Below are positions 55,346-63,618 of a stretch of 64,000 nt of DNA, one piece after another. The notes beneath the pieces are model-generated. The model had not been told where the DNA came from, searched no databases, and worked only from the letters and a program-made list of their open reading frames with translations. Each line of letters starts with the position of its first letter. Within the stretch, counting starts at the first letter, position 1. A program made the translations under genes and the position numbers. Source of the DNA: Streptomyces flaveolus. Its GTDB lineage: Bacteria > Actinomycetota > Actinomycetes > Streptomycetales > Streptomycetaceae. The stretch spans positions 62,001 to 126,000 of the forward strand of contig NZ_JNWV01000001.1 of the NCBI RefSeq assembly GCF_000716535.1. Direction: 5' to 3'.

Positions 55346-58300
55346 TTGAGTTCCGACTCAGGGGCACGCACAGCCTTCGCCGAGCGCCTCGCGCTGCTGT
55401 ACAAGGAGGCCGGAAATCCTCCCCTCAAGAGCGTCTCCGAGGCGGTCGTACGGCTGCAGCGGATCGATGAGCGCGGCCGGCCGGTACGGGTGTCCGCGCA
55501 GCGGATCAGCGACTGGCGCCGGGCCAAGAACGTACCGGCCCAGTTCGCCGCACTCGCGGCGGTCCTGCAGATCCTGATCCCGGAGGCGCGGCGGCTGCGC
55601 CCGGCCCCGGTCTCCGCCGGCCTGTACGACCTCGCCCACTGGCAGCGGCTGTGGGAGCTGGCGGTGGCCGGACCGGCGGGCGACCGGCCCGCGCCGCCCT
55701 CGCAGGAGAACCGGCGGCCGCCGGCCCAGGCCCCGCCCGTCGCCGGCGGCGTGTGCCCGTACCGGGGGCTGGCGCCGTACCGGCGGGAGGACGCGCGGTG
55801 GTTCTTCGGCCGGGAACGGAGCACGAAGGCCCTCGTCGCCCAGCTCCGCGCGGCCGAGCGGTCCGGCGGCCTGGTCATGCTGGTCGGCGCCTCGGGAGCC
55901 GGAAAGTCGTCCCTGCTCAACGCCGGCCTGGTCCCGGCGGTCCGAGGCGGGGCCCTGGACGTGGGGGCTGGGCGCGGGGTCGCGGGTACGGGGGCTCACG
56001 GCGGGGCCCCGAACGCGGGTGCGGGCGCGGTCGGCAAGGGTCCGGCAGCCGACGGGGCGGTCTCCTCCCGGCAGGACGGGACACCCACCGGGGAAGCCCC
56101 CGCCCAGCTCCCCTCACCCGCCGGCGCTGCCCACCGACCCGCCTACGACGGCTCCGCTCCTCCCGGCGCCCCCTCCACCGCCCCTGCCGGCGAACGCGCC
56201 ACCGACCACCCCGCCGACCGTTCCGCCGACGCCCCCGCCGACCCGCCCGGCCCCGTCCTCCAGCTCGTCCCGGGTGCCGATCCGCTGGGTGAACTGGTCC
56301 GCCGTATCCCGGATCTCGCCGGCGTCGCCGCCGACGCCCGCGCTGCCGAGCGGGAAGCGGCACGGAACCCGGCGCTGCCGGGCTGCGACGCCCCGCACAT
56401 CGCCCGGGCCGTGCGCGAGGCGGTCGCGGCCTGGGCGGACCGCGCGACCGGCCCGGACGACCGGCCGGTCGTGATCGTGGACCAGTTCGAGGAGGCGTTC
56501 ACCCTCTGCGCCGACGAGACGGACCGGCGCGTCTTCATCCACTTCCTGCACGCCGCCTGCACCCCGCCCGCCGGCCCCGCCGGACCCGCGCCCGTCCGGG
56601 TCGTCCTCGGCATCCGCGCCGACTTCTACGAGCAGTGCCTCGGCTACCCGGAACTGGCCGACGCGCTCCAGCACCGGCACATGGTGCTCGGCCCGCTGAC
56701 CAGCACCGAACTGCGCGAGGCGGTGACCGGTCCGGCCAAGGCGGTGGGGCTGGAGCTGGAGCCGGGGCTCGCCGAGCTGATCGTGCGCGAGGTGAGCGCC
56801 GACGGCCCGCGCGGCGCGCACGACGCGGGCGTGCTCCCGCTGCTCTCGCACGCCCTGCTGGCCACCTGGCAGCGCCGGAAGGCCGGCCGGCTGACGCTGG
56901 CCGGCTACCGCGCGGCCGGCGGCATCCAGGGCGCGGTCGCGGCGACCGCGGAGCGCGCCTGGTCCGGGCTGGACCCGGCGGCCCGCGCCGCCGCCCGGCT
57001 GCTCCTGCTGCGGCTGGTCCGGCTGGGCGAGGACACCCAGGCCACGCGCCGGCGCGGCACCCGGCGGCAACTGGCGGAGGAGTCGTCGGACCCCGGCAAG
57101 ACGGAGGAGTCGCTGGAGGCCCTGGTGCGGGCCCGGCTGGTGACGCTGGACGCGGACACCGTGGAGATCACCCACGAGGCACTGCTGCACGCCTGGCCCC
57201 GGCTGCGGCACTGGATCGACGAGGGCCGGGGCGACCACCTGCTGCGCCAGCGGCTGGAGGAGGACGGCCGGGCCTGGGAGGACTCGGACCGGGACAGCTC
57301 GCTGCTGTACCGGGGGTCGCGGCTGGAGCAGGCCCGCGCCTGGGCCCGGTCGGCCGGGGACACGTACCTGACCCGGAGCGCGGTGGAGTTCCTGGCCGCC
57401 TCGGTGCGGCTGCGCAAGCGGTCGGTGTGGCTGAGCCGGGCCGCGGTGGCGGCGCTGGTGGCGCTGGCCGTGCTCGCGGCCGGTACGGCGGTGATCGCCT
57501 GGAAGCAGCGGGACGACGCCGTGTTCGAGCAGGTGCTCGCCGAGGCGGACCGGGTCCAGCACACGGATCCGTCCCTGGCCGCCCAGCTCGACCTGGTCGC
57601 GCACCAGTTGCGCCCCGGTGACGAGGGCACGTACAGCCGCCTGATCTCGATCGTGAACGCGCCGCTGGCCACCCCGCTGTCCGGCCACACCGGCGCCGTC
57701 TACCTCACCTCCTTCAGCCCCGACGGCAACACCCTGGCGACGGCCAGCTACGACCGCACGGTCCGGCTGTGGGACGTGACCGACCCGAACCGCCCGGCCC
57801 CGCTCGGCAGGCCCCTCACCGGCCACACGAGCTGGGTCAGCAGCGCCGTCTTCAGCCCGGACGGCCGCACCCTGGCCAGCGCCGGCGACGACGGCACGGT
57901 CCGGCTGTGGGACGTGACCGACCCCGCGCACGCCCGCCCGCTGGGCAAGCCGCTCACCGGCCACCAGGGCACGATCTACCTGGTCGCCTTCAGTCCCGAC
58001 GGGCGCACGCTGGCCACGGCCGGCGAGGACCGTACCGTGCGGCTGTGGGACGTCACCGACCCGCGCCGGCCCGGCACCCTCACCACCCTGCGCGGGCACG
58101 GCGCCGCGGTGCGCTGCGTGGCGTTCGGCCCGGACGGGCGGACGCTCGCGACGGGCGGCGACGACGACACCATCCGGCTGTGGGACGTCTCCGCGCCGCG
58201 CCGGCCGGAGCCGGTCAGGACGCTGCGGGGGCACACGGACCTGGTGCACTCGGTGGCCTTCAGCCCCGACGGGCGGACCCTGGCCAGCGGCAGCGCGGAC

Positions 58301-59647
58301 GACACCATCCGGCTGTGGGACGTGACCGACCCCGCCCGTGCGACGGCGGTCGGCTCGCCGCTGACCGGCCACACCGGCCCGGTGTGGTCGGTGGCGTTCA
58401 GCCCGGACGGCGGCCGGCTCGCCGCCGCGAGCGCGGACAGCACGGCGAGCCTGTGGAACGTCAGCGATCCCTCGTCCCCGTCGCAGGTCGGCGAGCCGCT
58501 CGCGGGCAGCAGCGGGGAGATGTACGCCCTGGGCTTCCGCCCGGACGGCCGTACCCTCGCCACCGGCAGCGGGGACGGCAAGGTGCGCCTGTGGTCGGTC
58601 CCGACCTCGGACATGATCGGCCGGAGCGGGGCCTTCCGCCCGGACGGCCGGGTGCTGGCCACGGCCGCCCGGGACGGCAGGCTGCGGCTGTGGAACGTGA
58701 CACGGCCCGGCCGGCCCGTCCTGCTCGGCGCGCCGTTCATGCGGGCCGACGGCGACCAGCGTTCCCTGGTGTTCTCCCCCGACGGCCGCACGCTCGCCGT
58801 CCTCACCGGCGCCCGGACGGTCCACCTGTGGAACGTCACCGACCCCGCCCACCCGGTCGCCGCCGGCCCGCCGCTGCGTCTGCGCACCCGCTTCATGGGC
58901 CCCGACGCGCTGGCCTACAGCCCGGACGGCCACACCCTGGCCACCGCCTACGACGACCGCACCGTCCAGCTCTGGGACGTGACCGACCCGGACCGCCCGG
59001 CCCGGCTCGGCAGGCCCCTCACCGGCCACCGGGGCTACATCAACGCCCTCGCCTTCAGCCCGGACGGCCACACGCTGGCCAGCGGCAGCGCGGACAGCAC
59101 GGTCCGGCTGTGGAACGTGACCGACCCCGCGCACACCCGTCCGCTGGGCGAGCCACTCACCGAGCACTCCGGCCCGGTCAACGCGCTCGCCTTCGGCCCG
59201 GACGGCCACACCCTGGCCGGCGGCAGCGACGACGACACGGTCCGGCTGTGGGACACCACCGACCCCGCGCACGCCGAACCCCTGGGCAAGCCGCTCACCG
59301 GCCACACCGAGGCGGTCACGTCCCTGACGTTCGGCGCCGGCGGCCGCACCCTGGCCAGCGGCGGCAACGACAACACGGTCCGGCTGTGGAACGTCACCGA
59401 CCCCGCCGCGGCGACCCCCATCGGCCAGTCGATGAGCCCCAACGCCAAGACCGGCAACTTCCTCATCTTCAGCCCCAAGAGCCACGTCCTCGGCGTCTCC
59501 AGCGGCACCGACACGGTCCGCCTGTGGAGCCTGGACGCAGACGCGGCGATCCGGCACATCTGCTCGGTCACCCGGGGCGTCCTGACCCCCCAGCGCTGGC
59601 ACGAGTACCTGCCGCGGCTCGGCTACGACCCCCCGTGCGGTCGATGA
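55346..59647 (+). CDS. HTH-STAND NTPase-WD40 protein (nSTAND1-type)
   Basis: 1433 residues from a TTG at 55346 (AAGGGG 8 bases upstream). Order of parts: an HTH-like N-terminal domain (about 1-80, FAERLALLYKEAGNPPLKSV); the CPYRGLAPYRREDARWFFGR entry of a STAND NTPase; Walker A GASGAGKSS at 181-189; a low-complexity insertion (about 201-302, Ala/Pro/Gly-rich); Walker B VVIVDQFEEAF at 375-385. A helical arm and a transmembrane helix (about 697-720) are followed by 14 WD40 blades (about 775-1410), enough for two seven-bladed propellers. STAND proteins with repeat sensors act as signal switches, some in phage defence. The function here is unknown, and no effector domain is evident except the HTH. 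Confidence 0.88.
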   Translation: MSSDSGARTAFAERLALLYKEAGNPPLKSVSEAVVRLQRIDERGRPVRVSAQRISDWRRAKNVPAQFAALAAVLQILIPEARRLRPAPVSAGLYDLAHWQRLWELAVAGPAGDRPAPPSQENRRPPAQAPPVAGGVCPYRGLAPYRREDARWFFGRERSTKALVAQLRAAERSGGLVMLVGASGAGKSSLLNAGLVPAVRGGALDVGAGRGVAGTGAHGGAPNAGAGAVGKGPAADGAVSSRQDGTPTGEAPAQLPSPAGAAHRPAYDGSAPPGAPSTAPAGERATDHPADRSADAPADPPGPVLQLVPGADPLGELVRRIPDLAGVAADARAAEREAARNPALPGCDAPHIARAVREAVAAWADRATGPDDRPVVIVDQFEEAFTLCADETDRRVFIHFLHAACTPPAGPAGPAPVRVVLGIRADFYEQCLGYPELADALQHRHMVLGPLTSTELREAVTGPAKAVGLELEPGLAELIVREVSADGPRGAHDAGVLPLLSHALLATWQRRKAGRLTLAGYRAAGGIQGAVAATAERAWSGLDPAARAAARLLLLRLVRLGEDTQATRRRGTRRQLAEESSDPGKTEESLEALVRARLVTLDADTVEITHEALLHAWPRLRHWIDEGRGDHLLRQRLEEDGRAWEDSDRDSSLLYRGSRLEQARAWARSAGDTYLTRSAVEFLAASVRLRKRSVWLSRAAVAALVALAVLAAGTAVIAWKQRDDAVFEQVLAEADRVQHTDPSLAAQLDLVAHQLRPGDEGTYSRLISIVNAPLATPLSGHTGAVYLTSFSPDGNTLATASYDRTVRLWDVTDPNRPAPLGRPLTGHTSWVSSAVFSPDGRTLASAGDDGTVRLWDVTDPAHARPLGKPLTGHQGTIYLVAFSPDGRTLATAGEDRTVRLWDVTDPRRPGTLTTLRGHGAAVRCVAFGPDGRTLATGGDDDTIRLWDVSAPRRPEPVRTLRGHTDLVHSVAFSPDGRTLASGSADDTIRLWDVTDPARATAVGSPLTGHTGPVWSVAFSPDGGRLAAASADSTASLWNVSDPSSPSQVGEPLAGSSGEMYALGFRPDGRTLATGSGDGKVRLWSVPTSDMIGRSGAFRPDGRVLATAARDGRLRLWNVTRPGRPVLLGAPFMRADGDQRSLVFSPDGRTLAVLTGARTVHLWNVTDPAHPVAAGPPLRLRTRFMGPDALAYSPDGHTLATAYDDRTVQLWDVTDPDRPARLGRPLTGHRGYINALAFSPDGHTLASGSADSTVRLWNVTDPAHTRPLGEPLTEHSGPVNALAFGPDGHTLAGGSDDDTVRLWDTTDPAHAEPLGKPLTGHTEAVTSLTFGAGGRTLASGGNDNTVRLWNVTDPAAATPIGQSMSPNAKTGNFLIFSPKSHVLGVSSGTDTVRLWSLDADAAIRHICSVTRGVLTPQRWHEYLPRLGYDPPCGR

Positions 59648-59717
59648 TCGGCCAACCTGCCTGTTTCCCCACGGACTTGGCCCCACACAACCGACAACCT
59701 TGTTACCCTTGGCCATA

Positions 59718-59765
59718 GCCCGATCGCTGGTGCATCCCCCGTCGCCAGCGGTCGGGCCTTTTCTC
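59718..59765 (+). terminator. Terminator of the STAND-WD40 gene
   Basis: GCCCGATCGCTGG pairs with CCAGCGGTCGGGC (one G-T pair) around 14 bases and is followed by CTTTTCTCT. Confidence 0.85.
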
Positions 59766-59816
59766 TGACCCCCGGCCCTACCGGACCGGGGTCTTCTCGC
59801 TGGTCAGGGCCAGGAT

Positions 59817-60611
59817 CTACTCCTCCGGTTCCCACGCGCGGAGCAGGTCGAACAGCCCTGCGTCCCCCTCGATCCGCAGAGAGTCCGCCGGGATACGGTC
59901 GTACACGAAGAGGACCAGCTCACTGGCCGTGCCGCGAACGGAGACGCCAGCCTGGTCCGGGCCTTCGTCGGCAGCGGCGACAGGCGCCGTGCCGGGCGCG
60001 GGGATACGGGCGGAGCGTGCGCCGTCGCCGTCGACCGTGAGGCGCCAGGAGCGGCCCTCGGTGGCGTGGAAGTCGAAGGCGGTGGGCTTGTGCGGCCAGG
60101 CACCCGTCGTTGCGACGCAGGTGAACAGGAACTCCTCGACACCGTCGAGTGCCACCTCATCCGGCAGCGGCTCCGGGGCGCCCACAGTGACCTGGGCGTC
60201 GTAGGTGTGCACCGCGATCTGCTGGAGCTGGTGCCGGGCGACGGCGCCACAGGTCTGCGGCGACTGGGACGCACCCCACCACGTCCAGCAACCGCGATCC
60301 GGGCCGGCCTCCCGCAACGCGTCCAGCAGCTGCTCCGTGGACTCCGCCAACCAGGCCGACAGGGCCTCGCGCTCCCGAGGCGCAGCCGGGGCGCCCTCCG
60401 CTGCGGACTTGGCCGGAGCAGGCCCCGCGGCGACGGTGACGGCCCAGGCGCGGCGCCCCTCGCCGATGTGCTGCGCCAGATCGAACAGCGTCCACTCCGG
60501 GCAGGTCGGCACCTGTACGTCGAGGCTGGGCGCGGAGGCCACCGCGGCACGGAAGGCGTTCGACCGTTCGTCGATCAGTCGCAACAGAACGGGGAACGCG
60601 AGTGTCGTCAT
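59817..60611 (-). CDS. Maleylpyruvate isomerase-type (DinB fold) mycothiol-dependent protein
   Basis: 264 residues from the ATG at 60611 (an in-frame GTG directly precedes it). N-terminal DinB-like four-helix domain with the signature CPEWTLFDLAQHIGEGRRAW, including the metal-binding His, and RHQLQQIAVHTYDAQVTVG. A C-terminal SCP2-like domain ends at LFDLLRAWEPEE. The family includes mycothiol-dependent enzymes, but many members have no known substrate. It is the last chromosomal gene before the tRNA-Ile junction. Confidence 0.82.
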   Translation of the reverse strand: MTTLAFPVLLRLIDERSNAFRAAVASAPSLDVQVPTCPEWTLFDLAQHIGEGRRAWAVTVAAGPAPAKSAAEGAPAAPREREALSAWLAESTEQLLDALREAGPDRGCWTWWGASQSPQTCGAVARHQLQQIAVHTYDAQVTVGAPEPLPDEVALDGVEEFLFTCVATTGAWPHKPTAFDFHATEGRSWRLTVDGDGARSARIPAPGTAPVAAADEGPDQAGVSVRGTASELVLFVYDRIPADSLRIEGDAGLFDLLRAWEPEE

Positions 60612-60670
60612 CACATGGACTGCCTATCACCGCGTTCCGACGACCGGACAGCGATTTTCCCTGGATGCCG

Positions 60671-60702
60671 AAGACCCCCAGCCGGTATCGACTGGGGGTC
60701 TT
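60671..60702 (-). terminator. Terminator of the (original) tRNA-Ile transcript
   Basis: AAGACCCCCAG and CTGGGGGTCTT form a perfect 11-bp stem with a 10-base loop, lying 6 bases past the tRNA-Ile 3' end on the minus strand. It shows that the flanking chromosome side is the natural downstream region of tRNA-Ile. Confidence 0.75.
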
Positions 60703-60707
60703 CGTGC

Positions 60708-60753
60708 TGGTGGGGCTAACAGGATTTGAACCTGTGGCCTCATCCTTATCAGG
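60708..60753 (-). mobile_element. attachment-site remnant: 3' fragment of tRNA-Ile(GAU)
   Basis: On the minus strand the last 46 bases of a tRNA-Ile: CCTGATAAGG (anticodon GAT), GATGAGGCC, T arm ACAGGTTCAAATCCTGT, acceptor half TAGCCCC, then A and encoded CCA. The 5' half (D arm and acceptor) is absent: the sequence diverges exactly beyond 60753. This is the expected left junction of an element integrated in the tRNA gene; the intact tRNA should be rebuilt at the other end, outside the window. Confidence 0.85.
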
Positions 60754-61215
60754 TCGATCATGGCGGGCCAGCCCCCAGCCGCAACACCTGCTCCGCTCGC
60801 GGTAGCTGGTCGTACAAGTGCAGCGCCGGTCGCCCCCGTTCGGGGCTGTTGGTGTCAGAGGTTGATGTCAGCTTGGCGGGATGCCCTTGACACCGCTGCT
60901 CGTCACACACTCCGGGCACGATTGCTTAATCGGAACACAAGCTGTGCGGCTGCAGCTACATGGCAAGGCATCGCGTACTGCCAAGGCCCCAAACTGTGCA
61001 CCAGCTCAAAGCGAAGGTATTGTAGTAGACAGATTGTCTTCGGCCAGCCCTCTGAACAGGGCGTTTTTAACAAGTACCGTAGACAGAGGGGGTTTGGCCC
61101 CGGCGGCAACCAGGACCAAACCCCTTGCCTTAGCGAGTCCGGTCGAGCTGATACCGACCGGACTCGCTGCATTCACAGCTCATCACGTGTCGCCTCCGAC
61201 CGGCCGCCTGACGGG
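60754..61215. other. Gene-poor left border of the element
   Basis: No convincing gene. It includes the tandem hairpins GGGGTTTGG/CCAAACCCC (about 61089-61124) and the perfect stem at 61133. The base composition is lower in GC than its surroundings. Some reading frames of 70-165 codons exist on both strands but lack Streptomyces codon bias. Confidence 0.5.
61133..61167. terminator. Perfect 12-bp stem in the element border
   Basis: GCGAGTCCGGTC and GACCGGACTCGC with an 11-base loop, adjacent to a second, weaker hairpin at about 61089-61124. It lies downstream of the small gene at 61216 on the minus strand, so it may terminate it. Confidence 0.6.
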
Positions 61216-61335
61216 CTAGTGAAACCACCCCGCATGATCGATGATCACGAACGCTAGACCCACAGCCGCCAGGCCAACCTGCCACCTCTCGGGACTGGTC
61301 CACCTGCGCCGCCGTTTCGCAGAGCTCTCTCTCAT
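61216..61335 (-). CDS. Small membrane peptide of 39 residues
   Basis: Reads MRESSAKRRRRWTSPERWQV, then a hydrophobic helix GLAAVGLAFVIIDHAGWFH. GGGAGGTGG lies 5 bases upstream of the ATG, an excellent ribosome site. A basic N-terminus followed by one short helix is typical of small inner-membrane peptides. It was overlooked because of its size. Function unknown; possible roles are toxin, conjugation spread or membrane anchoring. Confidence 0.7.
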   Translation of the reverse strand: MRESSAKRRRRWTSPERWQVGLAAVGLAFVIIDHAGWFH

Positions 61336-61602
61336 CTAGCCACCTCCCTTCGCCCTGAGAATCCACCAGATACGGGCCGGAAGCTAAGAACTCACGCCCC
61401 CGAGCCCGTAGTTCAAAGAGAGCTCCGCGAAGTAGCTGTGCTCATCCTACCGGTCGGCGTTGACACCAAGGGGTGCGCCGAATACCCGCAGGTCAAAAGC
61501 ATATTGAGTGTCGGCAACACACAAAGTGCACTGCAACTCAGCTCTCCCGTAGCGAAGCTGGGTTGCAGTCGTGGATCTGTTCACTGCCGCTGCACGCACA
61601 CG

Positions 61603-61616
61603 GTTTCACGTGAAAC
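61603..61616. promoter_or_regulatory. parS: parS site inside the element (perfect consensus)
   Basis: GTTTCACGTGAAAC, identical to the site at 5749. Here it lies to the right of the tRNA-Ile junction, in non-coding DNA, which places it on the integrated element if the border assignment is correct. Confidence 0.9.
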
Positions 61617-61688
61617 ACGTCGCCGGTTCAAGCCTCAGCCGCCTGAGCGATGCGGTCGCAACACACCTCGACCCACCACTCACCCCAG

Positions 61689-61836
61689 CTCCCGTCCCGT
61701 ACGCCGTCGACCCACACACCGTGGAGCGGGCGTGGTTCCTGGCGTCCAGGTGGAGCGCACCACTGTACGAACGACCTGGACGCCAGGGGCCGCGTCTGCT
61801 CGGCTCTGCCTGGGTCGACGGTGGACGGGATGGGAG
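61689..61836 (+). ncRNA. Candidate structured RNA or DNA stem-loop with 63-base arms
   Basis: Arms 61689-61751 and 61774-61836 have equal length (63 bases) with a 22-base loop. By hand I count 49 Watson-Crick pairs, 8 G-U pairs on the plus-strand RNA and 6 mismatches. Outer and inner ends are near perfect: CCTGGCGTCCAGGT pairs with ACCTGGACGCCAGG. G-U pairs instead of random mismatches favour a plus-strand transcript. It may alternatively be a single-strand origin or transfer site of the element. Confidence 0.45.
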
Positions 61837-62127
61837 CACCCCACGCACGCCCCAACGTGCCCGCGGTCGGCGACGGCGCCCCCTCCATCCCGGTGCCGGC
61901 CGATCCCCCGCCGGAGGCATTGCCTTGACCTTGGGCCGCGCTGTGCGGTGATCGACTCATGGCCACCGGCCCTATCCACATGTGGGCGCGCGTCGGCGCA
62001 GCGCGGGCGGAGCGGGCCGGAGGCAGGAGCGTCGCCCGCAGCGGAGCCGGGAAGCGCGCCCGGCGGAGCGGAGCGCAGCCGGGGCTTGATGAGGTAGAGA
62101 AACCTGTAACAGCTCTCGTTCCGCTGG

Positions 62128-62793
62128 TCAGGTCGAAGATGTCGCGGCGGTTGTAAGTCGGCTCGTGTACCCGGCTTGGCACAAGCGCTCGTACGCCTCG
62201 GCCACGTCGCTGGGTACTGGCTGGCGGATCATGAATCCCTGATCCGGGTAGATCATCAGCCGTTGCAGGGCGCCGACCAGCATGTCGATCACCAAACGGG
62301 CGTCACCGATGGAGTCGACGTACTCGTCGAAGGTCATGGGCGTGGAAGCGCTGACGACGTCGACCTCGGGCCAGAGCTTGCGTGCCGTGGCGTACGCGCG
62401 CCGCTCCTCGTACGGCTTGCTGATCAGCAGCACCGAGGAGACCTCCACCCCGCTCTCCTCCAACAGCTTCCGGGAGAAGCGGATGTTCTCCCCCGTGTTC
62501 CGGGCGTGCGGTTCCACCAGGATGGCCTCACTGGGAACCCCCAGCTCCAATGCCCGCTCGCGGTAGTGGACGGCTTCGCCGCGGGGCATGCGCTCCCGGG
62601 TCGTCGGGCTGGTGGCTCCGGTGAACACGAGTAGAGGGGCCAGGCCGCGCTTGTACAGGTCCACGGCGGTGTCGGCCACTCCCAGGTCATGACTGCCGAG
62701 TCCGATGGCCACTGAGCACAGCCGGGGGGCATGGCCCATCTGGTGGTAGTCCCATACGCGCCGCGCGTCAGCCCAATCCTGCGTCGAGATCAC
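62128..62793 (-). CDS. YdcF/ElyC/SanA-type DUF218 protein
   Basis: 221 residues from a GTG at 62793, which overlaps the GntR stop as GTGA. Characteristic DUF218 features are IGLGSHDLGVADTAVDLYKR, PLLVFTGATSPTTRERMPRG, EPHARNTGENIRFSRKLLEE and VLLISKPYEERRAYATARKL. Members occur near cell-envelope genes; in Streptomyces elements the gene often follows a GntR regulator. The protein seems cytoplasmic. Its biochemical activity is unknown. Confidence 0.82.
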   Translation of the reverse strand: MISTQDWADARRVWDYHQMGHAPRLCSVAIGLGSHDLGVADTAVDLYKRGLAPLLVFTGATSPTTRERMPRGEAVHYRERALELGVPSEAILVEPHARNTGENIRFSRKLLEESGVEVSSVLLISKPYEERRAYATARKLWPEVDVVSASTPMTFDEYVDSIGDARLVIDMLVGALQRLMIYPDQGFMIRQPVPSDVAEAYERLCQAGYTSRLTTAATSST

Positions 62794-63584
62794 TGCTGTC
62801 CTTCTCCGTCCCTCGCCGAGTCGGGCACCTTGAAGTCGTACTCCCACGCGAAGCGTGATGCCGCGTGTACCCCGATAGCGAACTCCACGACGGTGCCGTC
62901 CGCCGTGTACGTCGTCCGGTGCAGCTCGACCACCGGTTCGCCCGGCGGCAACTGAAGCTGCTTCACCTCGTCCGGTGTGGCGGCGCGAGCGAACAGCTGC
63001 TCCTTCATGTGGTCGATCTCGTATCCCGCGTCGTACAGCACGCGGAATCCGCCGCCTCGGCCGGCGGGGCCCGGAGTGGGGTCGGCCAGTCGCGTCCCTT
63101 CCACGTGCTCGGGCCGGTAGTAGCTGGTCAGCGTGTGCGTCGGTTGGTCGCCTTCCTTGACCAGGCGGGCGCGTGCGTAGACCTCCGCGCCTTCCGGCAG
63201 CCCGTGTGCGGCTGCGACCTCCGGCGGCGCCACGACGCGGCTCACCGTCTGGGTCTGCTCGTTCCGGCGGTAGCTGCGGCCCGATGCCACGCGGTCAGCG
63301 ATGAACGCGACCTCGTCGCCGTCTCGCCACTTGGCCTTGTCGTAGCGGGCGATACCCAAGCGCTTGAGAGGGACTTGCTGGCGCACGACCGTGCCGTGGC
63401 CGCGCGATGAGGTGACCAGGCCCTCGGCTTCCAGGGCCTTGTAGGCCGCGTGCACGGTGGCCTTGGAACCTTCGCCCGACTCGACAAGCGTCCTGATGTG
63501 CGGAAGCTGCTGGCCCGGGGCGTAGTCACCCCTTCTGATCTGCTCGGCCAGCTTGTCCGCCAGCTCCCGCCACTTGGGCGCCAT
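62790..63584 (-). CDS. GntR-family repressor with UTRA domain (KorSA-like)
   Basis: 264 residues. Winged HTH at about 1-70 (WRELADKLAEQIRRGDYAPG, GQQLPHIRTLVES, KATVHAAYKALEAEGLVTSS), then a UTRA ligand-binding domain from about 90 to the end (YRRNEQTQTVSRVVAPPEVA, PGEPVVELHRTTYTADGTVV). It is similar in layout to KorSA of the pSAM2 element, which represses element transfer genes. Three copies of the palindrome AGTCCTAGGACT lie in its divergent promoter region. Confidence 0.85.
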   Translation of the reverse strand: MAPKWRELADKLAEQIRRGDYAPGQQLPHIRTLVESGEGSKATVHAAYKALEAEGLVTSSRGHGTVVRQQVPLKRLGIARYDKAKWRDGDEVAFIADRVASGRSYRRNEQTQTVSRVVAPPEVAAAHGLPEGAEVYARARLVKEGDQPTHTLTSYYRPEHVEGTRLADPTPGPAGRGGGFRVLYDAGYEIDHMKEQLFARAATPDEVKQLQLPPGEPVVELHRTTYTADGTVVEFAIGVHAASRFAWEYDFKVPDSARDGEGQQ

Positions 63585-63618
63585 CTCGAACCCCTCTCGA
63601 CGAGTTCTAGTGAAACAT

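Larger units (their letters stand above)
61336..62127. other. Non-coding part of the element with parS and a long stem-loop
   Basis: No convincing gene. It carries the parS at 61603, the stem-loop at 61689-61836, and a smaller imperfect hairpin (CTGCAACTCAGCT / AGCTGGGTTGCAG, about 61532-61568). The frames that cross the stem-loop on either strand lack family features. Confidence 0.5.

Noticed and set aside
56114..59716. Long open frame of 1200 codons on the minus strand
   Set aside because: It is antisense to the WD40 gene. Its product is a repetitive Gly/Val/Arg-rich shadow produced by the GC-rich third positions of the real gene.
60760..61257. Frame of 165 codons next to the tRNA-Ile fragment
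   Set aside because: No integrase motifs (no R-H-R-Y pattern), poor codon bias and no ribosome site.
61571..61951. Frames on both strands through the stem-loop region
   Set aside because: They follow the inverted repeat and lack conserved features; the structure explains the sequence better than coding.
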